This document shows, piece by piece, positions 1-10,537 of a stretch of DNA of 64,000 bases. The notes beneath the pieces are model-generated. The model ran no database searches, was not told where the DNA came from, and saw only the letters and a program-made list of their open reading frames with translations. The number at the start of each line of letters is the position of its first letter. The stretch's first letter is position 1. The position numbers and the translations under genes are program-made. The stretch is from Cordilura impudica (Eukaryota; Arthropoda; Insecta; Diptera; Scathophagidae), in the NCBI GenBank assembly GCA_963682025.1, contig OY821519.1, positions 14,387,571-14,451,570 on the forward strand, written 5' to 3'.

Positions 1-3000
1 CTAAAAGGTGGACCGTTATCACTTACAAGTGCAGTTGGCAGTCCAAAAATCACAAAAACTGTCCTCAACTCTTCACACACCGTTTTCGCATCTGTTTTCT
101 TCATAATTATACATTCAATCCATTTTGAATAAACGTCAAATAAAACCAGTACTGTTATATTATTGATTTTACAAAAATCTATGTGAATTCTTTCGAATGG
201 ATAACTTGTTTGCTTCCACTTTGTTAAAATAGTCTTTGGAGAATTTTGTAAAGTTTGACAAGGTTCACATCTATGCACGAAATCTTCAATATCATTATCT
301 ATACGGGGCCACCATACATATGTCCGAGCTACACTTTTCATGCGAACAATCCCTACATGACTTTCGTGCAACAACTCTAAAACTTTGCTTACTAATCTCA
401 TCGGTACAACCAACCTATTTGCATAGAACAGACAACCATCTTCAATACCTAGTGAATAACGTTTGTTAAAATACGGAATCAAATCTTCATTTATATATTG
501 TGGCCACTTCCCCTTGCTAACATATTCATAGACTTTATTCAAAACTATATCTGTTTTCATTTCACGCTTTAAATCATTTATTTTTAGAGGATAGTCATTC
601 AACCGTATACAATTAATGCTTACTTCTTCAATTTCCGTAGGATTACTTAACGGTAACCTCGATAACCCATCTGCATGCTTCATATCTGAACCTTTTTTAT
701 AACAAATTGTAAAGTCATACATAGATAAAATGATCGCCCAGCGCTGCAGACGGTTTGCAGCCACTGCTGGGACGTCTTTCTTACTTCCAAAAATAGCACG
801 TAGTGGTTGATGGTCCGTTTGTATGGTAAACTGAAGACCATAAATATATTTATGGAATTTGCTGACAGCAAACACTATAGCTAATGCTTCCTTATGGAGT
901 TGGGAGTAGTTCTTTTCAGCTTCAGAGAGCGTACTCGATATAAACATAACTGGCCTCTCCTCGCCTTCTATTACGTGTGATAGTACTGCTCCCACTCCAT
1001 ATGGGCTTGCATCACAAGCTATCACTATCGGTTTTGTCGGATCATAATGAACTAAAGTGTTTATGTCAACAATTAACTTTTTACTTTTCTTAAATACTGT
1101 AGCATGGTGAGTGTTCCACTCCCAAGGTTCGTTTTTACTATTTAGTTTGTATAAGCAAGCTAATTCACTAGATAAATTTGGTATACATTTATGATAAAAA
1201 TTTATCATACCCAAATATGAACTTAGCTGTGTTTTATTTTTGGGTTCGGGTGCATTTATAACGGCTTGAATTCGCTCTTGGTTCGGTGAAATACCATGCC
1301 CATTGATGTTATACCCTAAGTAGACTAATTCTTCTGCAAAAAATATGCACTTTTCCTCATTTACGCGCACATTATAGTATTTGAGTTTTTCGAGAACATT
1401 TTCTAAATTTTTCTCGCATTCTTTAATATCTGAACCTCCTACTAAAATATCATCAAAATAGGTATGAACTTTATCTAATCCCTTTAAAATCTCGCACATT
1501 ATCCCATTAAATATTTGTGGTGCCGTTTTAAGGCCAAATATCAACCTTGTATATTGAAATAATCCTATATGAGTATTTATAGTCAGTAATTCTCGTGACC
1601 TTTCTGATACTTCTACCTGCAGATAAGCTCCCATGAGATCAATTTTGCAAAACACATTCCACCCTGCCATATTGGCAAAAATGTCATCCATTCTAGGTAT
1701 GGGAATGTGTTCACTGACTACAAATTTGTTTATTGTTCTTTTGCAATTTACACATAATCTAATTGAACCGTTTTCTTTATTTACTACTACTAAAGGACTT
1801 GCCCATCTACTTCGAGTTACTGGCACCAAAACACCTGCATTACACAATCTTTTTATTTCCTCTTCAACTCTTTCTCTTAATCCATACGGTACTACATTAG
1901 GTTTACAAAAAATCGGATATGCATCATCTTTTAGTGCAATTTCTGCTTTAAAGTTTTTTATAACCTCGTTATTTTCTTTTTGAAAAACAACACTATACTT
2001 TTTTTTCAATTGTACTAAACTCTTATTATCTACATTATGACACGGAAATTCATATATATTAAATTGAAAGAAATTACGCCAAGTAGGATACAGAATATCT
2101 AACCAATTTCGACCAAGCAATGGAATAAATTTATCATAAGTATTTAATATTGTTAATTCTAACTTATAATTTGTATTATCTACAACCACAAGTACTATAA
2201 TTTTTCCATATGTTTCTATATAATTACCAGATATTAATTTCATTTTTCTGTTATCTCTAATAATTGCAATATTTTTAAAATAATTTTGATAATAATTCAT
2301 ATTAATAATAGTTTCACAAGCACCCGTATCAACCTCGAATACAATCGTGTGATTTTCCAATTTTAGACTTACTTTATGTGAATAATTACTAGAACTTTTA
2401 CAATTATTTATATACCCACATTGAAAAAAATCATTATCCGAATAATCGTTATCCTCTCGCACATCTGACTCTAACATGTTGATTTGTCCTCTTTGTGTTC
2501 TCTGTTTCTTACAATTTCTTTTAATGTGACCATATGCACCACATGCAAAGCATATAAGCTGACGATGCTGTATATTTTGTTGATATTGCTGTTGTTTATT
2601 GTCGTTTCGCCGATCACCGTTATAATTTGGTAGATTTCTCTCCCGGCTCCCACTTCTTGCATGGTATTCTCTTCTTCCCCACGTATATTTTTGATTACTT
2701 TTTACTGCATTAATGTTATTTTCCTTCGCAATATTCTTTAACATATTAACGTCATTATTTGTCATTTCTATTGCCATTGCTACCTCCGTTGCTTTATCAA
2801 ATGACTTCACATTACTATCATTTAAAATGTGATTTTGTGTTTTTGTACATTTGATACCACATACAAATTGTATTAAAAGGGCCTTGTCCTCAAATGTTTT
2901 AAATTCACAATATTGTGCCGCTTGTTTTAATTCAATGATGTATTCTTGTAGAGGTTCATCATGTTTTTGCATTCTTTTAAAAAATTTAAAACACTCTGCA

Positions 3001-3275
3001 ATAACATTTTTCTTTGGAGCAAAATGTTTTATTAAACTTTTGACTAACTCCTCGTACACAATTGATTGATCCGTCTCTACCTTGGGCGCTATTAATGACG
3101 TTAACACCTTATACAGATCAGGTCCTCCCAAACTCACCAAAAATGAAATTTTTGCACTATTGTCTGTAATTTTATTTAAGGACAGCAAATGATTAAGTCT
3201 TCTAGCATACAACGCAAAATCTTCACCCAGTGTGAAGAACTCGATACTGCCGATAAACACATTTCTTTCAGCCAT
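1..3275 (-). CDS. Ty3/mag-like gag-pol polyprotein, partial (3' end outside window)
   Basis: A single frame of 1091 codons starts at the ATG at 3275 and runs off the left edge; I read no stop in it. The order is Gag, a CCHC zinc knuckle (CX2CX4HX4C, residues 242-255), protease DTG (316-318), reverse transcriptase (D546 in KIDL, D608-D609 in YFDD), RNase H (D755 in CDAS), then integrase with an H970/H973-C1003/C1006 zinc-binding motif and catalytic D1033 and D1086. The glutamate of the DDE triad would lie beyond the window. This polyprotein forms the particle, copies the RNA and integrates the DNA of an LTR retrotransposon. Gag-pol in one frame, one zinc knuckle and a serine-tRNA primer site point to the mag lineage of Ty3/gypsy. 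Clade assignment is from memory of family features. The visible part looks potentially functional. Confidence 0.9.
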   Translation of the reverse strand, partial: MAERNVFIGSIEFFTLGEDFALYARRLNHLLSLNKITDNSAKISFLVSLGGPDLYKVLTSLIAPKVETDQSIVYEELVKSLIKHFAPKKNVIAECFKFFKRMQKHDEPLQEYIIELKQAAQYCEFKTFEDKALLIQFVCGIKCTKTQNHILNDSNVKSFDKATEVAMAIEMTNNDVNMLKNIAKENNINAVKSNQKYTWGRREYHARSGSRERNLPNYNGDRRNDNKQQQYQQNIQHRQLICFACGAYGHIKRNCKKQRTQRGQINMLESDVREDNDYSDNDFFQCGYINNCKSSSNYSHKVSLKLENHTIVFEVDTGACETIINMNYYQNYFKNIAIIRDNRKMKLISGNYIETYGKIIVLVVVDNTNYKLELTILNTYDKFIPLLGRNWLDILYPTWRNFFQFNIYEFPCHNVDNKSLVQLKKKYSVVFQKENNEVIKNFKAEIALKDDAYPIFCKPNVVPYGLRERVEEEIKRLCNAGVLVPVTRSRWASPLVVVNKENGSIRLCVNCKRTINKFVVSEHIPIPRMDDIFANMAGWNVFCKIDLMGAYLQVEVSERSRELLTINTHIGLFQYTRLIFGLKTAPQIFNGIMCEILKGLDKVHTYFDDILVGGSDIKECEKNLENVLEKLKYYNVRVNEEKCIFFAEELVYLGYNINGHGISPNQERIQAVINAPEPKNKTQLSSYLGMINFYHKCIPNLSSELACLYKLNSKNEPWEWNTHHATVFKKSKKLIVDINTLVHYDPTKPIVIACDASPYGVGAVLSHVIEGEERPVMFISSTLSEAEKNYSQLHKEALAIVFAVSKFHKYIYGLQFTIQTDHQPLRAIFGSKKDVPAVAANRLQRWAIILSMYDFTICYKKGSDMKHADGLSRLPLSNPTEIEEVSINCIRLNDYPLKINDLKREMKTDIVLNKVYEYVSKGKWPQYINEDLIPYFNKRYSLGIEDGCLFYANRLVVPMRLVSKVLELLHESHVGIVRMKSVARTYVWWPRIDNDIEDFVHRCEPCQTLQNSPKTILTKWKQTSYPFERIHIDFCKINNITVLVLFDVYSKWIECIIMKKTDAKTVCEELRTVFVIFGLPTALVSDNGPPF

Positions 3276-3382
3276 TTCAGTCTTATTTCTTAATTAACTT
3301 TATTTGAGAATTAAAGTAAGACCCAGTGAATATTACTTATATTCGGCTTCTTATTTATTTAACACGCGGTACCTTTTACCAT

Positions 3383-3391
3383 TCGTCGCCA
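3383..3391 (-). other. Primer binding site, tRNA-Ser type
   Basis: On the minus strand the bases read TGGCGACGA just downstream of the LTR. This complements the 3' CCA end of a tRNA-Ser(GCU)-like acceptor (known sequence TGGCGACGAGG as the complement). The match is 9 bases and then diverges. mag-type elements are known to use tRNA-Ser. Confidence 0.6.
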
Positions 3392-3532
3392 AATATTATA
3401 TTTGAAGTAACAAGACAGGTTGGGGGTTATATACAGACTACTTTATTAAAAGACAATTTAGAATTATAAAGTATAAGAATAACTTAACCTAATAGGGTTG
3501 CCATATAATATATAAATACATTACAATTAACA
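3392..3532 (-). repeat. 5' LTR of the Ty3/mag-like retrotransposon
   Basis: Reading the minus strand, this block begins TGTTAATTG at 3532 and ends a few bases before the primer site. It holds a TATA-like run (plus strand 3501-3514) and an AATAAA signal (plus strand 3442-3447). About 140 bp is short for Ty3/gypsy but fits mag-like elements. The inner boundary is uncertain by a few bases, and the matching LTR is outside the window. On its outer side it abuts a fragment of the satellite-bearing element at a TTAACA shared by both. Confidence 0.65.
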
Positions 3533-3651
3533 GAGCCCCTGCAGTTGATTGCTAAAAGCGATACGCTTTCTGTTTGATTTTAAGAAAGTGCGATAAAAAA
3601 ATCTTTAGTTACTAGATGTTTACACTTCTCCCCTGCGATCGGACTCACATG
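3533..3651 (+). mobile_element. Satellite-bearing HINE-like element, right-end fragment (copy A)
   Basis: This 119-bp piece matches the right arm of the elements ending at 15870 and 41483: GCCCCTGCAGTTGATTGCT, TTCTGTTTGATTTTAAGAAA, then the inverted-repeat motif TAGATGTTTACAC and the terminus GATCGGACTCACATG followed by a T run. The rest of the element is absent, cut by the adjacent LTR. Confidence 0.75.
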
Positions 3652-3841
3652 ATTTTTTTTTCCTATAGAAAATCCGCAGATGCTCATTGCTTTTTCATAT
3701 AAAAAAGCCCTCAGAATCTTAGTACTTTTCCGGACAAAAATTCTTTTAGGTTGAGACTACGTTTTCTTCTATGTACTTTTTCGAGATTCCGAGTTATTAT
3801 TCTAAAGACGAAATTTTTGAAGTACTTTTAAACAGCTAAAA

Positions 3842-3921
3842 AACATACCTTTCAAAATCGGTTATTAACTAAAATTTTTATATTGATCACAAGAAATCGC
3901 CGTGCCTATTAATATTATAAA
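3842..3921 (-). mobile_element. Helitron family H, 5'-terminal remnant
   Basis: The stretch from ATACCTTTCAAA to CCTATTAATATTATAAA matches the 5' terminal about 80 bp of the abundant short Helitron family described at 45680-46039. The other end is missing and the terminal TC has mutated. Confidence 0.6.
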
Positions 3922-3939
3922 TATCTTAAAAATTCACGG

Positions 3940-4265
3940 AAAATATGTGTGGTCGTGCCCCCTCCCATATAAAGTGAATTATCAATATCTTATATCTTGA
4001 GTAATATAAAAGGCAGAGTAACGATACTTTGGGTGATTTCACATGTTATTAGTAAGAGTAGCCGTGCTGAAAACTGGCGGTCTCCGATCAGTAGGCGTGG
4101 CAACTCCCATACAAAGTTATTATTCAAAATCACATATCTCGAATGGTATTATAGGGAGAGCTTTACAAATTTTTGTGACGTACTGTAACTGGACGGGTTC
4201 GGATAAATGGGCGTAGACCTCCTTACAAAGAAATTATTGAATATCACATATCTCGAATACTATGT
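3940..4265. repeat. Tandem repeat with GGGCGTGGC-type core, three diverged units
   Basis: Three units of about 117-140 bp each carry a GGCGTGGC-like core, a CTCCCATACAAAG-like stretch and a closing ATCACATATCTCGAATACTAT. Cores sit near 3952, 4095 and 4207. Similar GTGGGCGTGGC cores recur near 43293, 43496 and 43611. I know of no function. Confidence 0.55.
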
Positions 4266-4283
4266 GTGACATCATTTGTTATT

Positions 4284-4736
4284 ATGGAAGAAGATGAAGG
4301 AGTGAATTTCCGAACTGACTTTTTAAATTCACTTGATTTGCTAGGTCTTCGAAACCTAAATGCACTAGAATTATATGAGGGAACTTGATTCCTTATCAAG
4401 AAAATATTGGGTAACATTATTTAAGCCAATGGCAAATTCAAGGGAGAGCTTATTATATTTCGAAGAATCACGATGATTCCAACAGATTCTCCAATTGCAT
4501 TTAAAGTCTTACCATACCTCATTCCACACATTTACAATATATTATTTAATAAGATCAGACTAAGATGGTGGTATTATGTGAAACAAAATTAAATTAATTC
4601 AATTGAACATAAAAACAAATTGAGTTTCATTTGATTCTTATTAAAAAAATTACTTCCGTAATTGGAATACATACCGAACCAAATCTGGGGATAAAATAAT
4701 TATTATAGACAAAACAATATTTGCCGGGTGAGCTAG
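4284..4736 (+). pseudogene. Relic of an autonomous Helitron: Pif1-type helicase end plus 3' terminus
   Basis: Frames at 4284-4519 read LNSLDLLG, RNLNALELYEGT, then FLIKKILGN, NGKFKGE and MIPTDSPIAFK. These blocks occur in this order in the C-terminal part of the Pif1-like helicase of Helitron RepHel proteins (family knowledge). The stretch between the LDLPG-like block and RNLNA is deleted, stops interrupt the frame, and the last helicase motifs are gone. About 215 bp downstream the sequence TTTGCCGGGTGAGCTAG ends at 4736 and is followed by T. That is the usual animal Helitron 3' end (CTAG|T). The terminus differs from that of the short Helitron family here, so this is a different Helitron family. 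Confidence 0.65.
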
Positions 4737-5385
4737 TACTTTTATAATGAAATATCCTTTAAAACATAATTATTATCATATTCTAATTGTAAATTTTCTT
4801 AATTCTTATCTTATTTCAAAGCAAACATTTAACACTGAAATAAAAATAAACTCTTCCTCCTTTGTTTGTAAACTTGACAGCTTTAGGTTACTGTGTCAAA
4901 TTAATTTCATAGGAATAATGAAAAAACCCTTAATACACCAGTCAAGTTAGGAAAGCTGGTTTCGCTGCTTAAACAAAATAATTTTTGAGACTTTTACCAG
5001 TTTGTCTTTTAAAATTCTTTGCAACTAAGATAAAATAAACAAAACACAAAAAAAAACCATACAGTTGCTTTCCTTTCGGCTACATTTTAACAAGATTTGG
5101 AGGCGTTTCATACACGTTCCATCTAGAGATACTGATACTTTAGCTGTTCTCCGTAGTTTATAAAAAAACACGATTTACGGTTAGATAAAAATAAATTGTC
5201 GAACATCTGTTTTAGGACAAACACATTTAAAATAAAAACAATTGAAACAAGTAGAAAAGTTTCTATAAGAGGCAGGTCGTACTCGAAGCACTCTACATTC
5301 AAATTAATCTTATGGAAAATAAATAGTTAAATAATAATACGTTGTTTCGAATTTTTATTTTTGGAGCCATCAACAGTAAACGAAC
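4737..5385. other. AT-rich sequence, nothing recognised
   Basis: There is a short open frame at 4747-4950, but its composition matches the surrounding AT-rich DNA and no motif is visible. No other element boundary was seen. Confidence 0.5.
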
Positions 5386-5389
5386 AGTA

Positions 5390-5960
5390 AGCGAAATTGT
5401 AAACATTTGAAAGGTCTCAGTCCAACCAATATTAAAGTCGAGCTAGATTCTACTCTGGGGTAGTCTGCTCCTTCCTTTACGATTATAAAATATTGGCTGG
5501 CACAGTTTAAACGAGGCCAATACAAAATGGTATTGGATGATCGTCGACTGAAGGTGCGTAAACTAGCTGAAATGATAGGCATTTCAAAAAGTGCTATACA
5601 TCCCATATTGACCGAATTTAGAGATGAGAAAGTTGTCCGCAAAATGTGTGCCGTGTTTGTCACAATAGATCAAAGACAGCGTCGTGAAGATATTTCAATA
5701 GAGTGTTTCATCGCAATAAAATCGAGTTATTGCCTCGATTCCTAACCATGGATGAGACACGGGTCCGCCACTTCACACTTGAGATAAATGAATAGTCAAA
5801 ACAGTCAAAAGTGTAAACAGGGTATCAAAGGTATTCAATATCGCTGGAAAAAGTGCATCGAGCGAAAAAGACATTGTGTTGAGAAATAAAGAAAATTGTT
5901 TCCAAATTTGTTGCGTTTTCTTTGTCAGGTCGGGATGTTTTGGGACCGCCCTTGTATCGT
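5390..5960 (+). pseudogene. mariner transposase relic, internally deleted
   Basis: Degenerate frames read GLSPTNIK-like, then IIKYWLAQFKRG, VLDDRRLKVRKLAEMIGISK (helix-turn-helix DNA-binding part), a QRREDIS-like block, and LTMDETRVRHFT, which holds the first catalytic Asp of the mariner DDD triad. After a large deletion the end of the protein follows (IQYRWKKCIERK, then VEK and stop at about 5888), and a GTCAGGTCGGGATGTTTTGG segment like a mariner 3' inverted repeat. Stops at about 5458 and 5743 break the frame, and the second and third Asp are missing. The 5' inverted repeat is not visible. It can no longer make a transposase. Confidence 0.8.
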
Positions 5961-8420
5961 TACTTTTTACTCATTCCCACATATTAGGAAAAATTTAAAA
6001 TTTTATTTAAAAAAATTAACTTTCACAATGTCAATTTTCATATTTGAAATGTACTTTTTAATAAAAATATGAAAATAAAGACAAGATAAAAAAAATTTAA
6101 ACAAATTATAAAAAAGAATTAAAAAAAAATTTTTTTAAAATAAATTTAAAAAAAATTTGTTTTTTAAATTAAAAAATTTTTTTAAAAATTTAAAAAAAAA
6201 ATTATAAAATTAAAAATTAAAAAAAAAAAATTGAAAAAAAAATGTTTTTTTAAAAATTTAAAAAAAAAAAAAATTAAAAAAAAAAATTTTAAAAATTAAA
6301 AATAAAAAATTGGACAAATTTAAAAAAAAAATTTAAAAAAATGTTTTTTTAAATTATTATTTTTCATTTTAAATTAAAAAAAATTTTTTAAAATATTAAA
6401 AAAAAAATTATAAAATTAAAAATTTAAAAAATTTAAAAAAAAAATTGAAAAAAAATGTTTTTTTAAAAATTAAAAAAAAATTTTTAAAAAATTAAAAAAA
6501 AAAAAAAAATTGAAAAATTAAAAAAAATTTTTAAAAATTAAAAAAAAAAATTTTCAAAAATTAAAAAAAAAAATTAAAAAAATGTGAAGATATTTCAATA
6601 TTCGAGTTTGGCAATGTTTCATCGCAATAAAATCGAGTTATTGCCTCGATTCTTACCCATGGATGAGACAGGGTATCAATGGTATTCAATATCGCTGGGA
6701 AAAATGCATCGAGCGAAAAAGAGATTATGTTGAGAAATAAAGAAAATTGTTCCCAAATTTGTTGAGTTTTCTTTGTCACGTTGGGATGTTTTGGGACTGC
6801 CCTTGTATCGTTACTTTTTACTCATTCCCACATATTCGGAAAAACTTAAATTTTTCTTTAAAAAAGTTAACTTTCACAATGGCAATTTGCACATTTGAAA
6901 TGTACTTTTTAATAAAAATATGAAAATAAAGACAAGATAAAAAAAATTGAAACAAATTATAAAAAAGAATTTAAAAAAAAAATTAAAAAATAAATTTAAA
7001 AAATTTTTTTTTTTAAATTAAAAAATTTTTTTAAAATTTTTAAAATTATAAAATTTTTTTTTTTAAATTAAAAATTTTTTTTAAAAATTAAAAAAAAAAA
7101 AAAATATAAAATTAAAAATTTAAAAAAAAAATTGAAAAAAAATGTTTTTTTAAAAATTTAAAAAAAAAAAAAAAATTAAAAAAAAAAAATTTTAAAATTA
7201 AAAATAAAAAATTGGACAAATTTAAAAAAAAATTTAAAAAAATGTTTTTTTAAATTATTATTTTTCATTTTAAATTAAAAAAATTTTTTTAAAAAATTAA
7301 AAAAAAAAATTATAAAATTAAAAATTTAAAAAATTTAAAAAAAAAAATTGAAAAAAAATGTTTTTTTAAAAATTAAAAAAAAATTTTTAAAAAATTAAAA
7401 AAAAAAATGAAAAATTAAAAAAAATTTTTAAAAATTAAAAAAAAAAAAATTTTCAAAAATTAAAAAAAAAATTAAGAAAATGTGAAGATATTTCAATATT
7501 CGAGTTTGGCAATGTTTCATCGCAATAAAATCGAGTTATTGCCTCGATTCTTACCCATGGATGAGACAGGGTATCAATGATATTCAATATCGCTGGGAAA
7601 AGTGCATCGAGCGAAAAAGAGATTATGTTGAGAAATAAAGAAAATTGTTCCCAAATTTGTTGCGTTTTCTTTGTCAGGTCGGGATGTTTTGGGACTGCCC
7701 TTGCATCGTTACTTTTTACTCATTCCCACATATTAGGAGAAACTTAAATTTTTCTTTAAAAAAGTTAACTTTCACAATGTCAATTTGCACATTTGAAATT
7801 AACTTTTTAATAAAAATATGAAAATAAAAACGACAAAGATAAAAGAAATTGAAACAAATAATAAAAAAGAATTCAAAATAAAAAAAAAATTTTAAAATAA
7901 ATTAAAAAAAAATTTTTTTTTTTAAATTAAAACAAAAAAAATTTATAAAATTAAAAATTTGAAAAATTTGAAAAAAAATTTAAAAAAAATGTTTTTTTTT
8001 TTTAAATTAAAAACAAAAATTTTTTTTAAAAATTTAAAAAAAAAAACAAAACTAAAAAAAAAATTTTTAAAAAATTAAAAAAAAAAAATTAAAAATAAAA
8101 AATTGGACAAATTTAAAAAAAAATTAAAAGAAATGTTTTTTTAAAAATTATTATTTTTCATTTTAAATAAAAAAAAAAAAATTTTAAAAATTAAAAAAAA
8201 AAAATATTAAAAATTTGAAAAATTTTTAAAAAAATTGAAAAAAAAATGTTATTTTAAAAATTTAAAAAAAAAAAAAATTTTAAAAATTAAAAAAAAAATT
8301 TTAAAAACTAAAAAAAAAATTGAAAAATTAAAAAAATTTTTTTTTTTTTAAATTACAAAAAAAGAAAAATTAAAAAAAAAATTTTTTAATAATTAAAATA
8401 AAAATAAAAAAAAATTTTTT
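5684..8420 (+). repeat. Tandem triplication of mariner relic plus AT-rich tail (about 900-bp unit)
   Basis: The motif GTGAAGATATTTCAATA starts at 5684, 6584 and 7482, giving periods of 900 and 898 bp. Each unit holds the mariner 3' part, a shared flank (GTTAACTTTCACAATG), and 500-600 bp of A/T runs. Units 2 and 3 share an extra deletion between GGATGAGACA and GGGTATCAA that unit 1 lacks, so unit 3 probably derives from unit 2 or the reverse. Unit 1 is longer at its 5' side and holds the only helix-turn-helix remnant. Confidence 0.85.
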
Positions 8421-8956
8421 TTTGGATAACATTTTCATATAGGTTTGTTAAAAGCATAAACATATGGATGTATATGTATATGTTTCCAATTTTCTGTTAA
8501 AAAAATTAAAAACGGCTTAAAATTAGTTAAGTTAAAAATATTTTAGTCCGTGAAGTTTTGAAAAAAATGTTTTATTTGCCGATATTTTCAAATTTGGACT
8601 AGGTCATGTTAACGCCGTGTAATTTAAACTAGCAGTTTTCAGCCCTCGTCTTTTATCAAAATAAGATTTAATTGCCTTTCATTACGTATACGTAACAGAA
8701 AACTTATTTTTGATTGTAACATCTTTGACGGAATAAAATTTTTCATATTTAGTCATGTAGCCATTAAGAGTGTTCATGCAGTACAAGAAAATCAACAACA
8801 AATGTATATACCATAAAACTTGACATTAAGATAATACCAGTTTTAGTTTTACACTTAATTTAGTTGAATGATAGGAATGTAAGACGGTATGCCAGGCAAA
8901 AAGTCTCCATAAAACAATTAGAAGTTCATAAATGTGCCCTACTGAATTCATAAATA
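8421..8956. other. AT-rich non-coding, nothing recognised
   Basis: No open frame with motifs, no terminal repeat and no match to the dispersed families was found in this 536-bp stretch. Confidence 0.5.
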
Positions 8957-9319
8957 CTAGCAGATTCCAGCCCTCGAAATTCGAGTGCGAATTCTATGAA
9001 ATTTATATTTTCATTAAATAAAGACCGTAAAGGTATGCTAATCAATTATAGCCAATTCACAAATCAACACAAAAAACAAATTCATTTTTATTACAAACAA
9101 ACTAAAAAATTTAATAGCATTGTATAATTTTATGTATGTGTTAGGAGCAACTTTAAATGCAACTTACTCAAAATAAAATAAAAAAGCTAAAAATCTGTAA
9201 ATCTGCAAAACGACTTAAAAGGAATACCTTTCAAATAATATACGTCTGGTCAACATCGGGATAAAACGGTAGAAAAAACATCGGTCGCAAGAACTCGCCT
9301 AGCCTATGAATATTGTAGA
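8957..9319 (-). mobile_element. Helitron family H, copy 1
   Basis: This 363-bp copy lies in reverse: CTAG at 8957 preceded by A, hairpin CTCGAAATTCGAG, and a 5' end GA/T at 9319. Thus it sits between A and T as Helitrons do. The 5' end is slightly mutated (TATTGTAGA instead of TATTATAGA), and an internal stretch near 9110 is deleted. Confidence 0.85.
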
Positions 9320-9811
9320 TTTAATCAAACATTTTGCTATTATTTTGAAAGTCTTGTCGTGTGGTAAGGCAGTCAATGTCGATACTTTTGATACTTTGCT
9401 GAAAGATACATACAATTTTTATATAGTTAATTACTCGTGCTGCTATATGCCAGTTACTGTGCACAAGATTTTGTGTCATGGAATAGAAATTATAAAAAAA
9501 CTTTTCTTTACCAATTGGAATGTTGTCAGCAGAGGCTCTAGAAGCACAACACAACAATTTTAGAAATGCTAAATTAAATAGTGCAAGAAAGTGTTCTAGG
9601 GAAGCCACAAGTAGAGATATTTTGAAACATTTGTTATTATATTCGGAACCGAAAGTCTCAATTCATCGCAAATTGCGTAAAAAACGAGAAAGTCAAAACA
9701 TATATTTTACTTGATGAAATTGATGTGGAGAGTGAAAGTTGTCTTGATATTGATTTTGAGGGTTTCCTCTCAGAAGATTCTGACAGTGAATATTCTGAAA
9801 ATGAGCTATAA
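9306..9811 (+). pseudogene. C-terminal fragment of a transposon-type protein, frameshifted
   Basis: One frame gives YMPVTVHKILCHGIEIIKK (from about 9445), then after a frameshift near 9497 another gives PIGMLSAEALEAQHNNF, KCSREATSRDILKHLLLYSE and a basic run. A second shift near 9690 leads into an acidic tail ending EYSENEL and a stop at 9809-9811. The VHKILxHG, LPIGMLSxEAxEARNK and SRDxxxxLLxxSDP blocks recur together at the C-terminus of large, poorly characterised transposon-encoded proteins of arthropods. That is recollection, not a search. The fragment lies exactly between two same-strand Helitron copies (8957-9319 and 9842-10217), so it could be captured sequence. The first 14 bases overlap the Helitron. 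Confidence 0.45.
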
Positions 9812-9841
9812 TCAAGTATCCATTTATCTTTTGATATTTTA

Positions 9842-10217
9842 CTAACAGATTCCATCCCTCGAAATTCGAGCGAAATTTTAGGAAATTTAAATTTTTCATT
9901 AAATAAAGACCATAAAGGTTTGCTAATTAATTATAGCCAATTCAAAAATCAACACAAAAAACAAATTAATTTTTATGACACACTTATTAAAAAATTTAAT
10001 AAACACACACATGGCATTGTATTATTTTATGTATGTGTTAGTAGCAACTTTAAATGCATTTTACTCAAAATAAAGGAAAAAATTTAGAAATCTTTAAATC
10101 TGCAAAACGGCTAAAAAGAAATACCTTTCAAATAATATACGTTTGGTCAAAATCGGGATAAAACGGTAGAACAAAACATCATTCACAAGAAATCGGCTAG
10201 CCTATTAATATTATAGA
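9842..10217 (-). mobile_element. Helitron family H, copy 2
   Basis: A 376-bp reverse copy with the hairpin CTCGAAATTCGAG at its left side and TATTATAGA at its right side, inserted between A and T. The terminal CTAG is mutated to CTAA on the plus strand. Confidence 0.87.
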
Positions 10218-10537
10218 TAAAATAACATTTTTGGAAAAGTCACCCTCTATGGAAACAGTTAAAGCTATAGAAAAAATTTTATTAAATAAACTTATTTTAA
10301 AATTATTTGCTTAAAGACAATTCCAATAAATAACAATTAATTTTTTTTTTCAAAGCAATTTACATAAACATTTCGAGAATATATTCATTTTTACAGTCAC
10401 CGATTTTACAAAACTCTTATTATATTTTTGATTTTCGAAAAATTAATTTGAATTTCTTTTATCTCATTTTTAAATTTTTGAGGTATAATTAAAAATAATA
10501 ATTAATAAATAAGTTCTAAAATTAATTTTTAATTGAA
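10218..10537. other. AT-rich spacer between two Helitron copies, nothing recognised
   Basis: No motif-bearing frame or terminal repeat seen. It is about 79-85% A+T by eye. Confidence 0.4.

Noticed and set aside
5370..5663. Minus-strand frame of 97 codons
   Set aside because: It is antisense to the mariner transposase relic, whose motifs are on the plus strand.
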